Shown in pieces: positions 1-7,719 of a DNA stretch of 16,780 nucleotides. How positions within the stretch are numbered: the first letter of the stretch is position 1; the number at the start of each line of letters is the position of its first letter. The position numbers were made by a program, and so were the translations under genes. The stretch lies in contig CALHST010000055.1 in assembly GCA_938038825.1 (NCBI GenBank), positions 1 through 16,780 on the forward strand, written 5' to 3'. Source of the stretch: an uncultured Paracoccaceae bacterium (lineage in GTDB: Bacteria > Pseudomonadota > Alphaproteobacteria > Rhodobacterales > Rhodobacteraceae). The notes below the pieces were generated by a model that saw only the letters and a program-made list of their open reading frames with translations, had not been told where the DNA came from and made no database searches.

Positions 1-895
1 AAACAAGTCCTTGTCGGATCTTACGTGGTTGCGCGTTGGTGGTCCCGCAGATTGGTTGTTCCAGCCCGCAGATACTGAAGACCTTGCCCAATTTCTAAGG
101 CAATTGCCTGCAGATGTGGATGTGTTCCCGATGGGGGTTGGGTCGAATTTGATTGTGCGTGACGGTGGTGTGCGTGCGGTTGTCATCCGGTTGCCGATGC
201 GCGCCTTTGGTCAGATTACCGTTGACGGAAATACAGTGACTGCGGGGGCTGCTGCGCTTGACTCGCGTGTTGCATTGGGGGCCGCGAAAGAGGGCGTGGA
301 TCTGACATTCTTGCGCACAATTCCCGGATCTATTGGCGGGGCCGTGCGCATGAACGCAGGGTGCTATGGCAGCTATACAGCGGACGTCTTCAAGAGTGCC
401 ACAGTGGTTTTGCGCTCTGGTGAGATTATCACGCTGACCTCAGCGGATTTGAATTTCCGCTATCGCCAATCTGATTTGCCAGACGGGGCAGTTTTGACAG
501 AAGCCGTGTTGCAGGGACCAACGGGGGATCCTGATGCTCTGATGACCCGGATGGAAGATCAATTGGCCAAGCGGGACGCCACACAGCCGACAAAAGACCG
601 CAGCGCAGGCTCGACGTTCCGCAATCCGGTTGGCTTTTCAAGTACCGGTCAAGGCGATGACGTGCATGATCTTAAGGCGTGGAAGGTCATTGATGATGCC
701 GGAATGCGGGGCGCAACGCTGGGCGGCGCACAGATGAGCGAGAAGCATTCTAACTTCTTGATCAACACAGGCGCTGCGACAGCGGCAGATCTGGAAAACT
801 TGGGCGAGTTGGTACGAAAAAAGGTTTACGATAACAGCTCTCTGACGCTAGAATGGGAAATTATGCGCATCGGTGAACCGAGCGCAGAAAAATAA
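1..895 (+). CDS. murB: UDP-N-acetylenolpyruvoylglucosamine reductase, 5'-truncated
   Basis: MurB is the cytoplasmic FAD enzyme that uses NADPH to reduce UDP-GlcNAc-enolpyruvate to UDP-MurNAc in peptidoglycan precursor synthesis. The frame is open to the first complete codon (base 2), so the true start lies upstream. The TTG at 11 falls inside a conserved stretch (SDLTWLRVGGPADW) and is not the start. Visible family signatures are the FAD-binding GVGSNLIVRDGG, IPGSIGGAVRMNAGCYG, the YRQSDL arginine segment, the AGSTFRNP serine that protonates the substrate, and the C-terminal LEWEI glutamate. The layout is that of type-II MurB, which lacks the extra loop of the E. coli enzyme. About 298 codons are visible, so few should be missing. 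The gene lies 24 nt before ddl and is probably co-transcribed with it. Confidence 0.97.
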   Translation, partial: NKSLSDLTWLRVGGPADWLFQPADTEDLAQFLRQLPADVDVFPMGVGSNLIVRDGGVRAVVIRLPMRAFGQITVDGNTVTAGAAALDSRVALGAAKEGVDLTFLRTIPGSIGGAVRMNAGCYGSYTADVFKSATVVLRSGEIITLTSADLNFRYRQSDLPDGAVLTEAVLQGPTGDPDALMTRMEDQLAKRDATQPTKDRSAGSTFRNPVGFSSTGQGDDVHDLKAWKVIDDAGMRGATLGGAQMSEKHSNFLINTGAATAADLENLGELVRKKVYDNSSLTLEWEIMRIGEPSAEK

Positions 896-919
896 GCTCC
901 AATGTGGGCACAATAAGGG

Positions 920-1873
920 GTGGCAAAAGCCCCAGGCAGAAGAGGCGCAAAGTTGGGTCAGTCGAGCAGACACCCCAAGCGCGTGGCGGTATTGATGGGC
1001 GGACCCTCGGCTGAACGAGAGGTGTCGCTGTCTTCAGGGCATGAATGTGCCAAAGCGCTGCGGGCTGCTGGATATGATGTGATCGAGGTCGATGCAGGCC
1101 CCGATCTTTTTGCTGTTTTGGCGTCCGAAAAACCTGATGTTGTTTTTAATGCTTTGCATGGCCGCTGGGGTGAAGATGGTTGTGTGCAAGGTGTGCTGGA
1201 ATGGCTCAAAATTCCGTTCACACATTCGGGTGTTTTGTCGTCTTCTCTTGCGATGGACAAACAGCGTACCAAAGAAGCCTACGCTGCCATTGGTTTGCCA
1301 TTTGTGGAATCCGTTTTGGCGACCCAATCGGAAATCGAAGCCGCGCATGTAATGACACCGCCCTATGTGGTGAAGCCTTATAACGAAGGATCTTCTGTCG
1401 GTGTCTACATCGTGCAAGAGGCCGCAAACGGCCCGCCGACATTGGCGCCGGATTTACCTGCGATCTTGATGGTCGAAACCTATGCGCCGGGGCGCGAGCT
1501 GACAACGACCGTCATGGGCGACAAAGCCCTGACCGTGACTGACATCATCACGGACAGCTGGTACGATTATCATGCCAAGTATGCCGAAGGTGGGTCGCGC
1601 CACGAACTACCAGCGGACATTCCGCAAGAGATTTTTGACGCTTGTATGGATTACGCGCTTCGGGCGCATAATGCATTGGGATGCCGTGGGATCAGCAGGA
1701 CGGATTTCCGGTGGGACGAAGCACGTGGCATTGACGGTTTGATCTTGCTGGAAACAAACACGCAACCGGGCATGACACCAACATCCCTTGCGCCCGAGCA
1801 AGCAGCCCATGTCGGTATTGATTTCCCGCAGTTGTGTTCTTGGTTGGTGGAGGACGCCTCATGCGACCGCTAA
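920..1873 (+). CDS. ddl: D-alanine--D-alanine ligase
   Basis: Ddl joins two D-alanines with ATP in the cytoplasm to make the dipeptide that MurF adds to the peptidoglycan precursor. It is an ATP-grasp protein. The N-terminal domain carries VLMGGPSAEREVSLSSG and NALHGRWGEDG. The central ATP-grasp fold shows YVVKPYNEGSSVGVYIV. The C-terminal metal and D-Ala site is LLETNTQPGMTPTSLAPEQAA. The start is uncertain. GTG at 920 gives 317 residues but sits directly against an AGGGG with no spacer. TTG at 953 has a well-spaced AGAAGAGG (938-945) and gives 306 residues, nearer the usual family length. The 3' end overlaps ftsQ by 13 nt, which suggests translational coupling. Confidence 0.96.
   Translation: MAKAPGRRGAKLGQSSRHPKRVAVLMGGPSAEREVSLSSGHECAKALRAAGYDVIEVDAGPDLFAVLASEKPDVVFNALHGRWGEDGCVQGVLEWLKIPFTHSGVLSSSLAMDKQRTKEAYAAIGLPFVESVLATQSEIEAAHVMTPPYVVKPYNEGSSVGVYIVQEAANGPPTLAPDLPAILMVETYAPGRELTTTVMGDKALTVTDIITDSWYDYHAKYAEGGSRHELPADIPQEIFDACMDYALRAHNALGCRGISRTDFRWDEARGIDGLILLETNTQPGMTPTSLAPEQAAHVGIDFPQLCSWLVEDASCDR
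938..945 (+). promoter_or_regulatory. Possible ribosome binding site for a later ddl start
   Basis: AGAAGAGG lies 7 nt before an in-frame TTG at 953. The upstream GTG at 920 has a purine run touching the start codon, which is too close for a normal Shine-Dalgarno site. If this site is the one used, the first 11 residues (MAKAPGRRGAK) are not part of the protein. It rests on spacing only. Confidence 0.35.
1849..1854 (+). promoter_or_regulatory. Ribosome binding site of ftsQ
   Basis: GGAGGA sits 6 nt upstream of the ATG at 1861, inside the end of ddl. It fixes the ftsQ start at 1861 rather than at the upstream in-frame GTG (1834), and it means ribosomes finishing ddl pass over the site. Confidence 0.8.
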
Positions 1874-2757
1874 GTGCGAGACGCCCCAAGCCAAAAAGTT
1901 CTGATCCGGCTCCGTCCCGTTGGGCATGGCGGATTGAACGCTGGATGATGACGCCAAGCGTGCGCTTGGGATTGCGTGCAGGGATTCCCTTTGTCGTCAT
2001 GCTGGCAGCGGGGACTTGGTATCTGTCGGACGAAGGACGTCGCACCCAGATTACAGACACCGTTGCAGACATTCAGTCGACCATTCAGGAACGCCCCGAA
2101 TTTATGGTGAACCTGATGGCTGTTGAGGGGGCGGGCGATGACGTCGCTGCTGATATTCGCGACATTCTTCCGGTCGATTTCCCAATCTCGTCCTTTGATC
2201 TGGATTTGGAAATGCTGCGGGAAACTGTCGAAGGATTGGATCCCGTCAAAGACGCATCTGTGCGTATCCGCCCTGGCGGCGTGCTTGAAGTCACTGTGAT
2301 CGAGCGCGTGCCAGTTGTTGTGTGGCGCACCTATGAACAGGTCAGCTTGATTGACGAAACAGGCGCCCATGTCAGTGAAGTTGTCTCGCGTCTGTCACGC
2401 GCTGATCTGCCATTGATTGCAGGGGATGGGGCTGACAAGCATGTGCCCGAAGCCCTTGAATTGATCAATGCAGCCCGCCCATTGGGTGATCGGCTGCGCG
2501 GGCTTGTTCGTATGGGCCAGCGGCGTTGGGATGTGGTCTTGGACCGGGAACAGCGCATTTTGCTGCCCGAAGCCAACGCCCTTCAAGCCTTGGAACGGGT
2601 GATCGCACTGGACAGTGCACAAGATCTTTTGGCGCGCGATGTCTCGCGCGTGGACTTACGGCTGGGACTGCGTCCCACTGTACAAATGAACGAAGCCGCA
2701 ACGCAGGCTTGGTGGCAAATAAGGGCGCAAGTAGACGCCTTAACGACAGGGCAGTGA
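1861..2757 (+). CDS. ftsQ: Cell division protein FtsQ
   Basis: FtsQ is a bitopic inner-membrane divisome protein that links FtsZ/FtsA-side early assembly to FtsB/FtsL and the septal synthases FtsW/FtsI. With the ATG at 1861 it has 298 residues. There is a basic cytoplasmic tail (1-33) and a single membrane segment at about 34-55 (VRLGLRAGIPFVVMLAAGTWY). The periplasmic POTRA domain spans about 78-155, ending in ASVRIRPGGVLEVTVIERVPVVVW, and is followed by a beta domain with VSLIDETGAHV and DLPLIAGDGAD. The sequence is divergent outside POTRA, as is usual for FtsQ. The gene overlaps ddl by 13 nt and stops 6 nt before ftsA. Position and fold support the call. Confidence 0.95.
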   Translation: MRPLSARRPKPKSSDPAPSRWAWRIERWMMTPSVRLGLRAGIPFVVMLAAGTWYLSDEGRRTQITDTVADIQSTIQERPEFMVNLMAVEGAGDDVAADIRDILPVDFPISSFDLDLEMLRETVEGLDPVKDASVRIRPGGVLEVTVIERVPVVVWRTYEQVSLIDETGAHVSEVVSRLSRADLPLIAGDGADKHVPEALELINAARPLGDRLRGLVRMGQRRWDVVLDREQRILLPEANALQALERVIALDSAQDLLARDVSRVDLRLGLRPTVQMNEAATQAWWQIRAQVDALTTGQ

Positions 2758-2763
2758 ACTAAT

Positions 2764-4101
2764 ATGATGATGGATCTTTATTCCTCGCAGCGCAGCATGC
2801 GCAATATGCGCAAACAAGCACTTCAACGGGGTGTGGTTGCGATTTTGGATGTGGGCAGTTCGAAAGTGGCGTGTCTTGTGCTGCGCTTCGACAGTGCAGC
2901 CAATCTGGAAGAAACTCCTGAAATGGGTGCTTTGGCGGGCCAAGCTGGGTTTCGCGTCATTGGTGCCGCCACGACCCGATCCCGCGGTGTCACCTTTGGC
3001 GAGATTTCGTCCATGCAAGAAACGGAACGCGCCATTCGCACGGCTGTTCAAGCTGCGCAAAAAATGGCCGGAATTCGTGTGGATCACGTGATTGCATGTT
3101 TTGCAGGTGCTGAACCGCGCAGCTATGGTTTGGACAATGCATTGGATATCGACGGTCAGGCCGTCACCGAACACGACGTTGCACGGGTGATGTCAGGTTG
3201 TGATATCCCGGATTACGGCCCAGGTCGCGAAGTTCTGCACGCACAACCGGTGAATTTCGCATTGGATCATCGGTCGGGCCTGATTGATCCACGGGGCCAA
3301 ATTGGCAACCAATTGTCAGTGGATATGCATATGCTGACAGTGGATGCCTCGGCTGTGCAGCACTTGGCATATTGCATCAAACGCTGTGATCTGGAACTTG
3401 CCGGCATTGCGTCCTCTTCGTACGTCAGCGGAATCGCCGCCCTTGTTGAAGATGAACAAGAACTGGGTGCTGCGTGTATTGATATGGGTGGCGGATCCAC
3501 GGGAGTGTCGATCTTTATCAAAAAACACATGATTTATTCAGATTCCGTGCGGATTGGCGGGGATCACGTGACATCCGACATTTCCATGGGCTTGCAGGTT
3601 CCGATGGCCACAGCCGAGCGGATCAAGACGTTCTATGGCGGCGTGCACGCAACCGGAGTGGATGATCGCGAGATGATAGAGATCGGAGGGGATACGGGTG
3701 ATTATGAGCATGACCGTCGCACCGCAAGCCGAGCTGAAATCATTGGTATTATGCGCCCACGAGTCGAAGAGATTCTGGAAGAAGTTCGCGCCCGTTTGGA
3801 TGCAGCAGGGTTCGATCACCTTCCCAGCCAGCAAATTGTGCTCACAGGTGGCGCAAGCCAAATTCCGGGATTGGACATGTTGGCAAGCCGGATCTTGGGC
3901 CAAAACGTGCGCCTTGGTCGCCCTTTGCGCGTGCATGGTTTGCCGCAGGCCGCGACAGGGCCCGGATTTGCCAGCGCCGTTGGCCTGACATTGTTCGCCG
4001 CGCACCCGCAGGACGAATGGTGGGATTTTGACATCCCTGCGGATATTTACCCTAAACGCAGCTTCCGACGTGCTGTGCGCTGGTTCCGCGATAATTGGTA
4101 A
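2764..4101 (+). CDS. ftsA: Cell division protein FtsA
   Basis: FtsA is an actin-like ATPase that tethers FtsZ filaments to the inner membrane and recruits later divisome proteins. It has 445 residues. The phosphate-1 motif ILDVGSSKVACLVL is at about 27-40, the FtsA-specific 1C subdomain at about 100-185, phosphate-2 ACIDMGGGSTGVSIF at about 237-251, and the adenosine motif LTGGASQIPGLD at 360-371. The C-terminal basic/aromatic end (KRSFRRAVRWFRDNW) is the amphipathic membrane-targeting helix. Three ATG codons stand in tandem (2764, 2767, 2770) with only a weak purine-rich upstream sequence, so the start could shift by one or two residues. The stop overlaps the next small gene by 7 nt. Confidence 0.97.
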   Translation: MMMDLYSSQRSMRNMRKQALQRGVVAILDVGSSKVACLVLRFDSAANLEETPEMGALAGQAGFRVIGAATTRSRGVTFGEISSMQETERAIRTAVQAAQKMAGIRVDHVIACFAGAEPRSYGLDNALDIDGQAVTEHDVARVMSGCDIPDYGPGREVLHAQPVNFALDHRSGLIDPRGQIGNQLSVDMHMLTVDASAVQHLAYCIKRCDLELAGIASSSYVSGIAALVEDEQELGAACIDMGGGSTGVSIFIKKHMIYSDSVRIGGDHVTSDISMGLQVPMATAERIKTFYGGVHATGVDDREMIEIGGDTGDYEHDRRTASRAEIIGIMRPRVEEILEEVRARLDAAGFDHLPSQQIVLTGGASQIPGLDMLASRILGQNVRLGRPLRVHGLPQAATGPGFASAVGLTLFAAHPQDEWWDFDIPADIYPKRSFRRAVRWFRDNW

Positions 4102-4520
4102 ATCGGGGTTTGATATCTGTTGCAGGCATCGTTTTGGTTGCGGCAGGTATCGCTTTGCCCGCTATGGGCCAAAACCGCATGTCTGCGGACCAGTTCCTTG
4201 ATCTCGCGATGGGAAAAACCTTGCACTTTCACAGCGTCCCAAGTGGACAGCTCGTGGGAATCGAAGAGTTCCTTCGGCGCGATTTGTCCGTCTGGAAAGA
4301 AAACGGCGGAACTTGTGTTTATGGTCGCGTCACGATTGAAGCGGGGCAGCTTTGTTTTTTGTATGACAACGAAAGACCGGATCAAAAAAGCTGTTGGTTT
4401 GTTCTGGAAGATCACGGAAAAATCTATGTGCGCACGCCAGAGCTGTTTCGCGCCGAGGTACAAGTCGTCGACAAAATCACTGATGCCCCGTTGGAATGTC
4501 CAAACGCACCAACGAGTTAA
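4095..4520 (+). CDS. Predicted secreted protein of unknown function between ftsA and ftsZ
   Basis: This is a 141-residue protein I do not recognise with certainty. The first available codon is a TTG at 4095, directly after an in-frame TAA at 4092 and overlapping the ftsA stop, so translation is probably coupled to ftsA. No good Shine-Dalgarno site is visible. Residues 1-25 look like a Sec signal peptide: NR, then a hydrophobic run ISVAGIVLVAAGIALPA, with AMG|Q as the likely cleavage site. The mature part has four cysteines (74, 87, 100, 135), the first three exactly 13 apart, in the pattern GTCVYGR, GQLCFLY, KSCWFVL, consistent with periplasmic disulfides. The GKTL...G.LC.LY...CW.V layout is reminiscent of small DUF995-like secreted proteins, but that is an impression only. 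A start after the hydrophobic run would lose the signal peptide. Confidence 0.75.
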   Translation: MVNRGLISVAGIVLVAAGIALPAMGQNRMSADQFLDLAMGKTLHFHSVPSGQLVGIEEFLRRDLSVWKENGGTCVYGRVTIEAGQLCFLYDNERPDQKSCWFVLEDHGKIYVRTPELFRAEVQVVDKITDAPLECPNAPTS

Positions 4521-4658
4521 AGATTCCTGTGGCAATTTCGTACCGGGCTGATACTATTCCGGCATAAAGCCCAAAAGAGGCTTGGTGGCAGGTAGAGCAG
4601 TCACCCGAATTTGTTGAAAATACCGCTGCGTGATGTCGTAGCGTTTGCTGTGCAACCG

Positions 4659-4676
4659 TTGGTGGTTTTGCACCAA
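4659..4676 (+). repeat. Inverted repeat in the ftsZ leader
   Basis: TTGGTG and CACCAA form a perfect 6-bp stem around the loop GTTTTG. No T-tract follows, so it is not an intrinsic terminator. It could be an operator or an RNA hairpin in the leader. Confidence 0.5.
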
Positions 4677-4730
4677 TAGTGTTACTTTTGCTTCGTTCCG
4701 CAAGATATTGCGATCCAAGCAAAATACCGC

Positions 4731-4748
4731 CTTTCTTTGTCAAGAAAG
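4731..4748 (+). repeat. Inverted repeat in the ftsZ leader
   Basis: CTTTCTT and AAGAAAG form a perfect 7-bp arm pair around TGTC. The low GC content makes a weak RNA hairpin but a reasonable dimeric protein-binding site. It overlaps the TTGTCA that is the best weak -35 candidate. Confidence 0.5.
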
Positions 4749-4872
4749 TGCCATATTTTGTGCTTATTGGTTGTTTTGCGGGTGACGAGGGTCCTCGCGC
4801 GCTGTACACTCCCGTCAGATTTACAAGACGAATCCCGTGTTAGCCGGGACTAGCGACAGGCGGACCATTGAG

Positions 4873-6474
4873 ATGACATTGAACCTTTCCATGCCGGGAC
4901 ATGAAGAGCTGAAGCCAAAGATCACCGTATTTGGGGTGGGTGGCGCAGGTGGCAATGCTGTGAACAATATGATCGAGAAGCAGCTCGATGGTGTTGAATT
5001 CGTAGTGGCCAACACAGATGCGCAAGCGTTGCAGCAATCTGCATCCCAACAGCGCATTCAGCTGGGTGTTAAAGTGACCGAAGGCCTTGGCGCGGGTGCC
5101 CGGGCAAGCGTCGGCGCAGCGGCAGCCGAAGAAAGCATAGAACAAATTGTTGATCACCTTGCCGGGGCACATATGTGCTTCATCACCGCAGGTATGGGCG
5201 GCGGCACCGGGACTGGCGCAGCTCCGATCATTGCGCAAGCGGCACGTGAATTGGGCGTTCTGACAGTTGGGGTTGTCACCAAACCATTCCAGTTCGAAGG
5301 CGCGAAACGCATGCGTCAGGCGGAAGAGGGCGTTGAGACGCTGCAAAAGATGGTCGACACGCTGATCATCATTCCGAACCAGAACCTGTTCCGTCTTGCC
5401 AATGAAAAGACGACGTTCACTGACGCGTTCTCGATGGCCGATGATGTTTTGTATCAAGGTGTTAAAGGCGTGACAGACCTTATGGTTCGTCCCGGCCTGA
5501 TCAACCTCGACTTTGCGGACGTACGCGCCGTAATGGACGAAATGGGCAAAGCCATGATGGGCACGGGCGAGGCGGACGGCGAAGATCGTGCGATCCAAGC
5601 GGCGGAAAAAGCCATCGCCAACCCATTGCTCGACGAAATCTCGCTGCGCGGCGCGAAAGGCGTTTTGATCAACATCACCGGTGCCGAAGACCTGACTTTG
5701 TTCGAACTGGACGAAGCCGCCAACCGCATCCGCGAAGAAGTCGATCCAGATGCGAATATCATCGTGGGTTCCACGCTGGACACCGCAATGGAAGGCATGA
5801 TGCGCGTTTCTGTTGTGGCCACAGGCATTGATGCAACCGAAAAAACGGCAGATATGCCAGTGCCACGTCGCAGCCTGAGTGCTCCGCTGACAACAACGGT
5901 CAGTGCGGAAGAGGCCACGGCCGACGCTCCGATCACAGAGCAGCCTGCCGTTGCCGCTGAGCAAGTCGAAGAGCCTGCGTTGTTCCAAGAAATGAACGCG
6001 CAGCAAACTGCGGCCCAGGATTTGGCAGAAGACATCTTTGATAAATCCGAAGTGGCAGCAGACGATCTTCCGGCACCAGCCTATCAGGCGCAACCGGCAC
6101 CGTTTGAACCGACTCCTGAAACACTGGAAGCGCGTCCCGAAGAATATGCGGCACCGCGTGCACCAGCACCCGGAACGCCGTCGCCAGAAGCACTTGCTCG
6201 TTTGCGCGCGGCGACACAACGGACTGTTCCTGCGCAACAGGAATTGCCGCGCACAGTGCCAATGGGTGAGGGCAGCGAAAAGCAGCCTCGCTTTGGGATT
6301 AACTCCCTGATCAACCGCATGACCGGTCAAGGTGAGAGCGCTCCAACACAAGCGCCACGCCAACAACCTCCGGTTCAACGGGTGGCTGCGCCAGCGCAAA
6401 TGCCTGAAAAAGCGGCAGACCCAGATCAAGAACGAATTGAAATTCCAGCGTTCTTAAGGCGCCAAGCGAACTAA
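4873..6474 (+). CDS. ftsZ: Cell division GTPase FtsZ
   Basis: FtsZ is the tubulin-like GTPase that polymerises into the Z-ring at midcell. The ATG at 4873 gives 533 residues and the expected MTLNLSMPG start. An upstream in-frame GTG at 4837 would add 12 unlikely residues. The nucleotide-binding core begins ITVFGVGGAGGNAVNNM (17-33). The tubulin signature GMGGGTGTGAAP is at 107-118, and the catalytic T7 loop NLDFADV at 211-217 carries D213 and D216. From about 330 to 515 runs a long Ala/Pro/Glu/Gln-rich disordered linker. The conserved C-terminal peptide IEIPAFLRRQAN (522-533), which binds FtsA and other partners, ends the protein. The length is typical of alphaproteobacterial FtsZ, longer than the E. 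coli protein. The ribosome binding site is weak, and a terminator follows the gene. Confidence 0.98.
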   Translation: MTLNLSMPGHEELKPKITVFGVGGAGGNAVNNMIEKQLDGVEFVVANTDAQALQQSASQQRIQLGVKVTEGLGAGARASVGAAAAEESIEQIVDHLAGAHMCFITAGMGGGTGTGAAPIIAQAARELGVLTVGVVTKPFQFEGAKRMRQAEEGVETLQKMVDTLIIIPNQNLFRLANEKTTFTDAFSMADDVLYQGVKGVTDLMVRPGLINLDFADVRAVMDEMGKAMMGTGEADGEDRAIQAAEKAIANPLLDEISLRGAKGVLINITGAEDLTLFELDEAANRIREEVDPDANIIVGSTLDTAMEGMMRVSVVATGIDATEKTADMPVPRRSLSAPLTTTVSAEEATADAPITEQPAVAAEQVEEPALFQEMNAQQTAAQDLAEDIFDKSEVAADDLPAPAYQAQPAPFEPTPETLEARPEEYAAPRAPAPGTPSPEALARLRAATQRTVPAQQELPRTVPMGEGSEKQPRFGINSLINRMTGQGESAPTQAPRQQPPVQRVAAPAQMPEKAADPDQERIEIPAFLRRQAN

Positions 6475-6498
6475 CGTTACTAAATGTTTCTTAAAATC

Positions 6499-6523
6499 AG
6501 GCCGCAGTGAGCGGCCTTTTTTT
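6499..6523 (+). terminator. Intrinsic (rho-independent) terminator after ftsZ
   Basis: AGGCCGC and GCGGCCT form a perfect 7-bp GC-rich stem around AGTGA, followed by an uninterrupted run of T (6517-6523). It starts 24 nt after the ftsZ stop and marks the end of the dcw transcript, so lpxC needs its own promoter. Confidence 0.92.
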
Positions 6524-6606
6524 ATGGAATATCAAAAGGTTATTCTTGCATAAGCAATGTTTCGCCCACTATTACAGACATGTTTCATCTCGTTGCAAAG
6601 AGTGAG

Positions 6607-6635
6607 TTGAGACCCTGACGACGGCTACGTACTTT
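6607..6635 (+). promoter_or_regulatory. Candidate lpxC promoter
   Basis: TTGAGA (6607-6612) and TACTTT (6630-6635) are separated by 17 nt, a plausible housekeeping -35/-10 pair just after the ftsZ terminator. Transcription would start near 6642, only a few bases before the ATG at 6648, which favours one of the later lpxC starts (6660 or 6687). This is based on spacing and partial consensus only. Confidence 0.35.
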
Positions 6636-6647
6636 GTTACCACTAAC

Positions 6648-7610
6648 ATGCCGTGGAGCATGACGCGTATATCGGGTGGAATAACCTTGCAGACGACAGT
6701 GAAATCACCAGTGACTTTCCAAGGTCATGGCCTCCATTCAGGTGCACCAGCCCGAATGACCATTTGCCCCGCATCTGCGGAATTGGGCATCTGGTTCCGG
6801 CGTGTCGACGTCACAGATCGTGATAACTTGATTCCTGCAAGATGGGATTCGGTCCATCCGTCACCACTTTGCACGAAACTGTTTAATGAATCCGGTGTAT
6901 CCGTGTCCACGATTGAACATGTCATGGCTGGCTTGGTTGGTTGCGGTATTCACAATGCGATCGTTGAAATAGATGGTCCTGAAGTTCCAATCCTGGATGG
7001 GTCGGCGATCGAATTCGTGCGGGGCATCATGCAGAGGGGCGTTCAACGATTGGACGCCGCAGTACGTGTGATCGAAGTGCTGGAAACCGTGGAAGTCACC
7101 CAAGGCGATGCGGTCGCACGGATTGCGCCATCTGACATGATGAGAATCGAATTCCACATCGACTTCAAAGACGAAGCGATTGGCCGCCAGTCGAAGCTGA
7201 TCAACATGTCAAACGGCAGTTTTGCGCGGGAATTGTCCGACAGCCGGACGTTCTGCAGCCAAGCTGATGTAGATTCGATGCGCTCGCAAGGTCTGGCTCT
7301 GGGCGGAAATCCCGGCAAAAACGCCGTTGTCTTTGATGGCGCGGACGTTGTGAGCCCGGGTGGTCTGCGTCATAATGACGAACCTGTGCGCCACAAAATG
7401 CTGGATGCGGTCGGGGATTTGGCTTTGGCAGGGGCCCCATTGATTGGTCATTACACTGGTTATCGTGCGGGCCATTCGCTCACAAACGCCTTGCTACGTA
7501 GGCTTTTTGCGACCCCAGGCGCCACGCGCATGGTGTGCTATGGACCCAACGAAGCAAAGCGTCTTCCCGGGTTTGGCCTGCATTGGGACGAAATTCCAAG
7601 CGTCGCTTAA
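6648..7610 (+). CDS. lpxC: UDP-3-O-acyl-N-acetylglucosamine deacetylase
   Basis: LpxC is the zinc-dependent cytoplasmic deacetylase of the committed step of lipid A synthesis. The two-domain family layout is complete. Metal ligands are the His of TIEHVMAGL (H91, with E90 next to it as general base) and H249 and D253 in HKMLDAVGD. The catalytic His is in YRAGHSLTN (H276). The IDGPEVPILDGSA segment is also typical. The start is uncertain. ATG at 6648 gives 320 residues but has no Shine-Dalgarno site. ATG at 6660 has GGAG only 2 nt away. TTG at 6687 has GGTGGA 6 nt upstream and gives MQTT..., close to the usual family start and a length of 307. I list the longest frame. The gene is separated from ftsZ by a terminator. 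Confidence 0.96.
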   Translation: MPWSMTRISGGITLQTTVKSPVTFQGHGLHSGAPARMTICPASAELGIWFRRVDVTDRDNLIPARWDSVHPSPLCTKLFNESGVSVSTIEHVMAGLVGCGIHNAIVEIDGPEVPILDGSAIEFVRGIMQRGVQRLDAAVRVIEVLETVEVTQGDAVARIAPSDMMRIEFHIDFKDEAIGRQSKLINMSNGSFARELSDSRTFCSQADVDSMRSQGLALGGNPGKNAVVFDGADVVSPGGLRHNDEPVRHKMLDAVGDLALAGAPLIGHYTGYRAGHSLTNALLRRLFATPGATRMVCYGPNEAKRLPGFGLHWDEIPSVA

Positions 7611-7719
7611 TGAACACGACAAAAACAACTGTGATGTCTGGCAGGCCATTTGGGCATTTTGCCTCGCATTACTCTATGTTAAGTCTTTCCTCAGATAACC
7701 CGATTGCCGTGGTGTGTGG

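Larger units (their letters stand above)
4521..4872 (+). promoter_or_regulatory. 352-nt non-coding leader upstream of ftsZ
   Basis: No convincing gene is present here. The stretch separates the small secreted gene from ftsZ, so an ftsZ promoter is expected inside it. I could not find a well-spaced -35/-10 pair; TTGTCA at 4737 with GCTTAT 19 nt later is the best weak candidate. The stretch holds several perfect short inverted repeats (4659-4676, 4731-4748, 4786-4797, 4833-4849) and two GANTC sites (4522-4526, 4830-4834), the CcrM methylation motif of alphaproteobacteria. No clear double CtrA half-site (TTAA-N7-TTAA) was seen. Confidence 0.55.

Noticed and set aside
11..13. TTG as the start of murB
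   Set aside because: The codon lies inside a conserved segment and the frame stays open to the window edge, so the gene is simply truncated by the window.
4120..4551. A 143-codon frame overlapping the small secreted gene in another frame
   Set aside because: It starts at a TTG without a ribosome site, has no signal peptide or domain, and its composition looks like a frame-shifted shadow of the secreted protein.
4840..6429. A 529-codon open frame on the minus strand opposite ftsZ
   Set aside because: It lies entirely inside ftsZ and its translation is rich in Cys, His, Arg and Trp without any domain. Codon bias of ftsZ explains the lack of stops.
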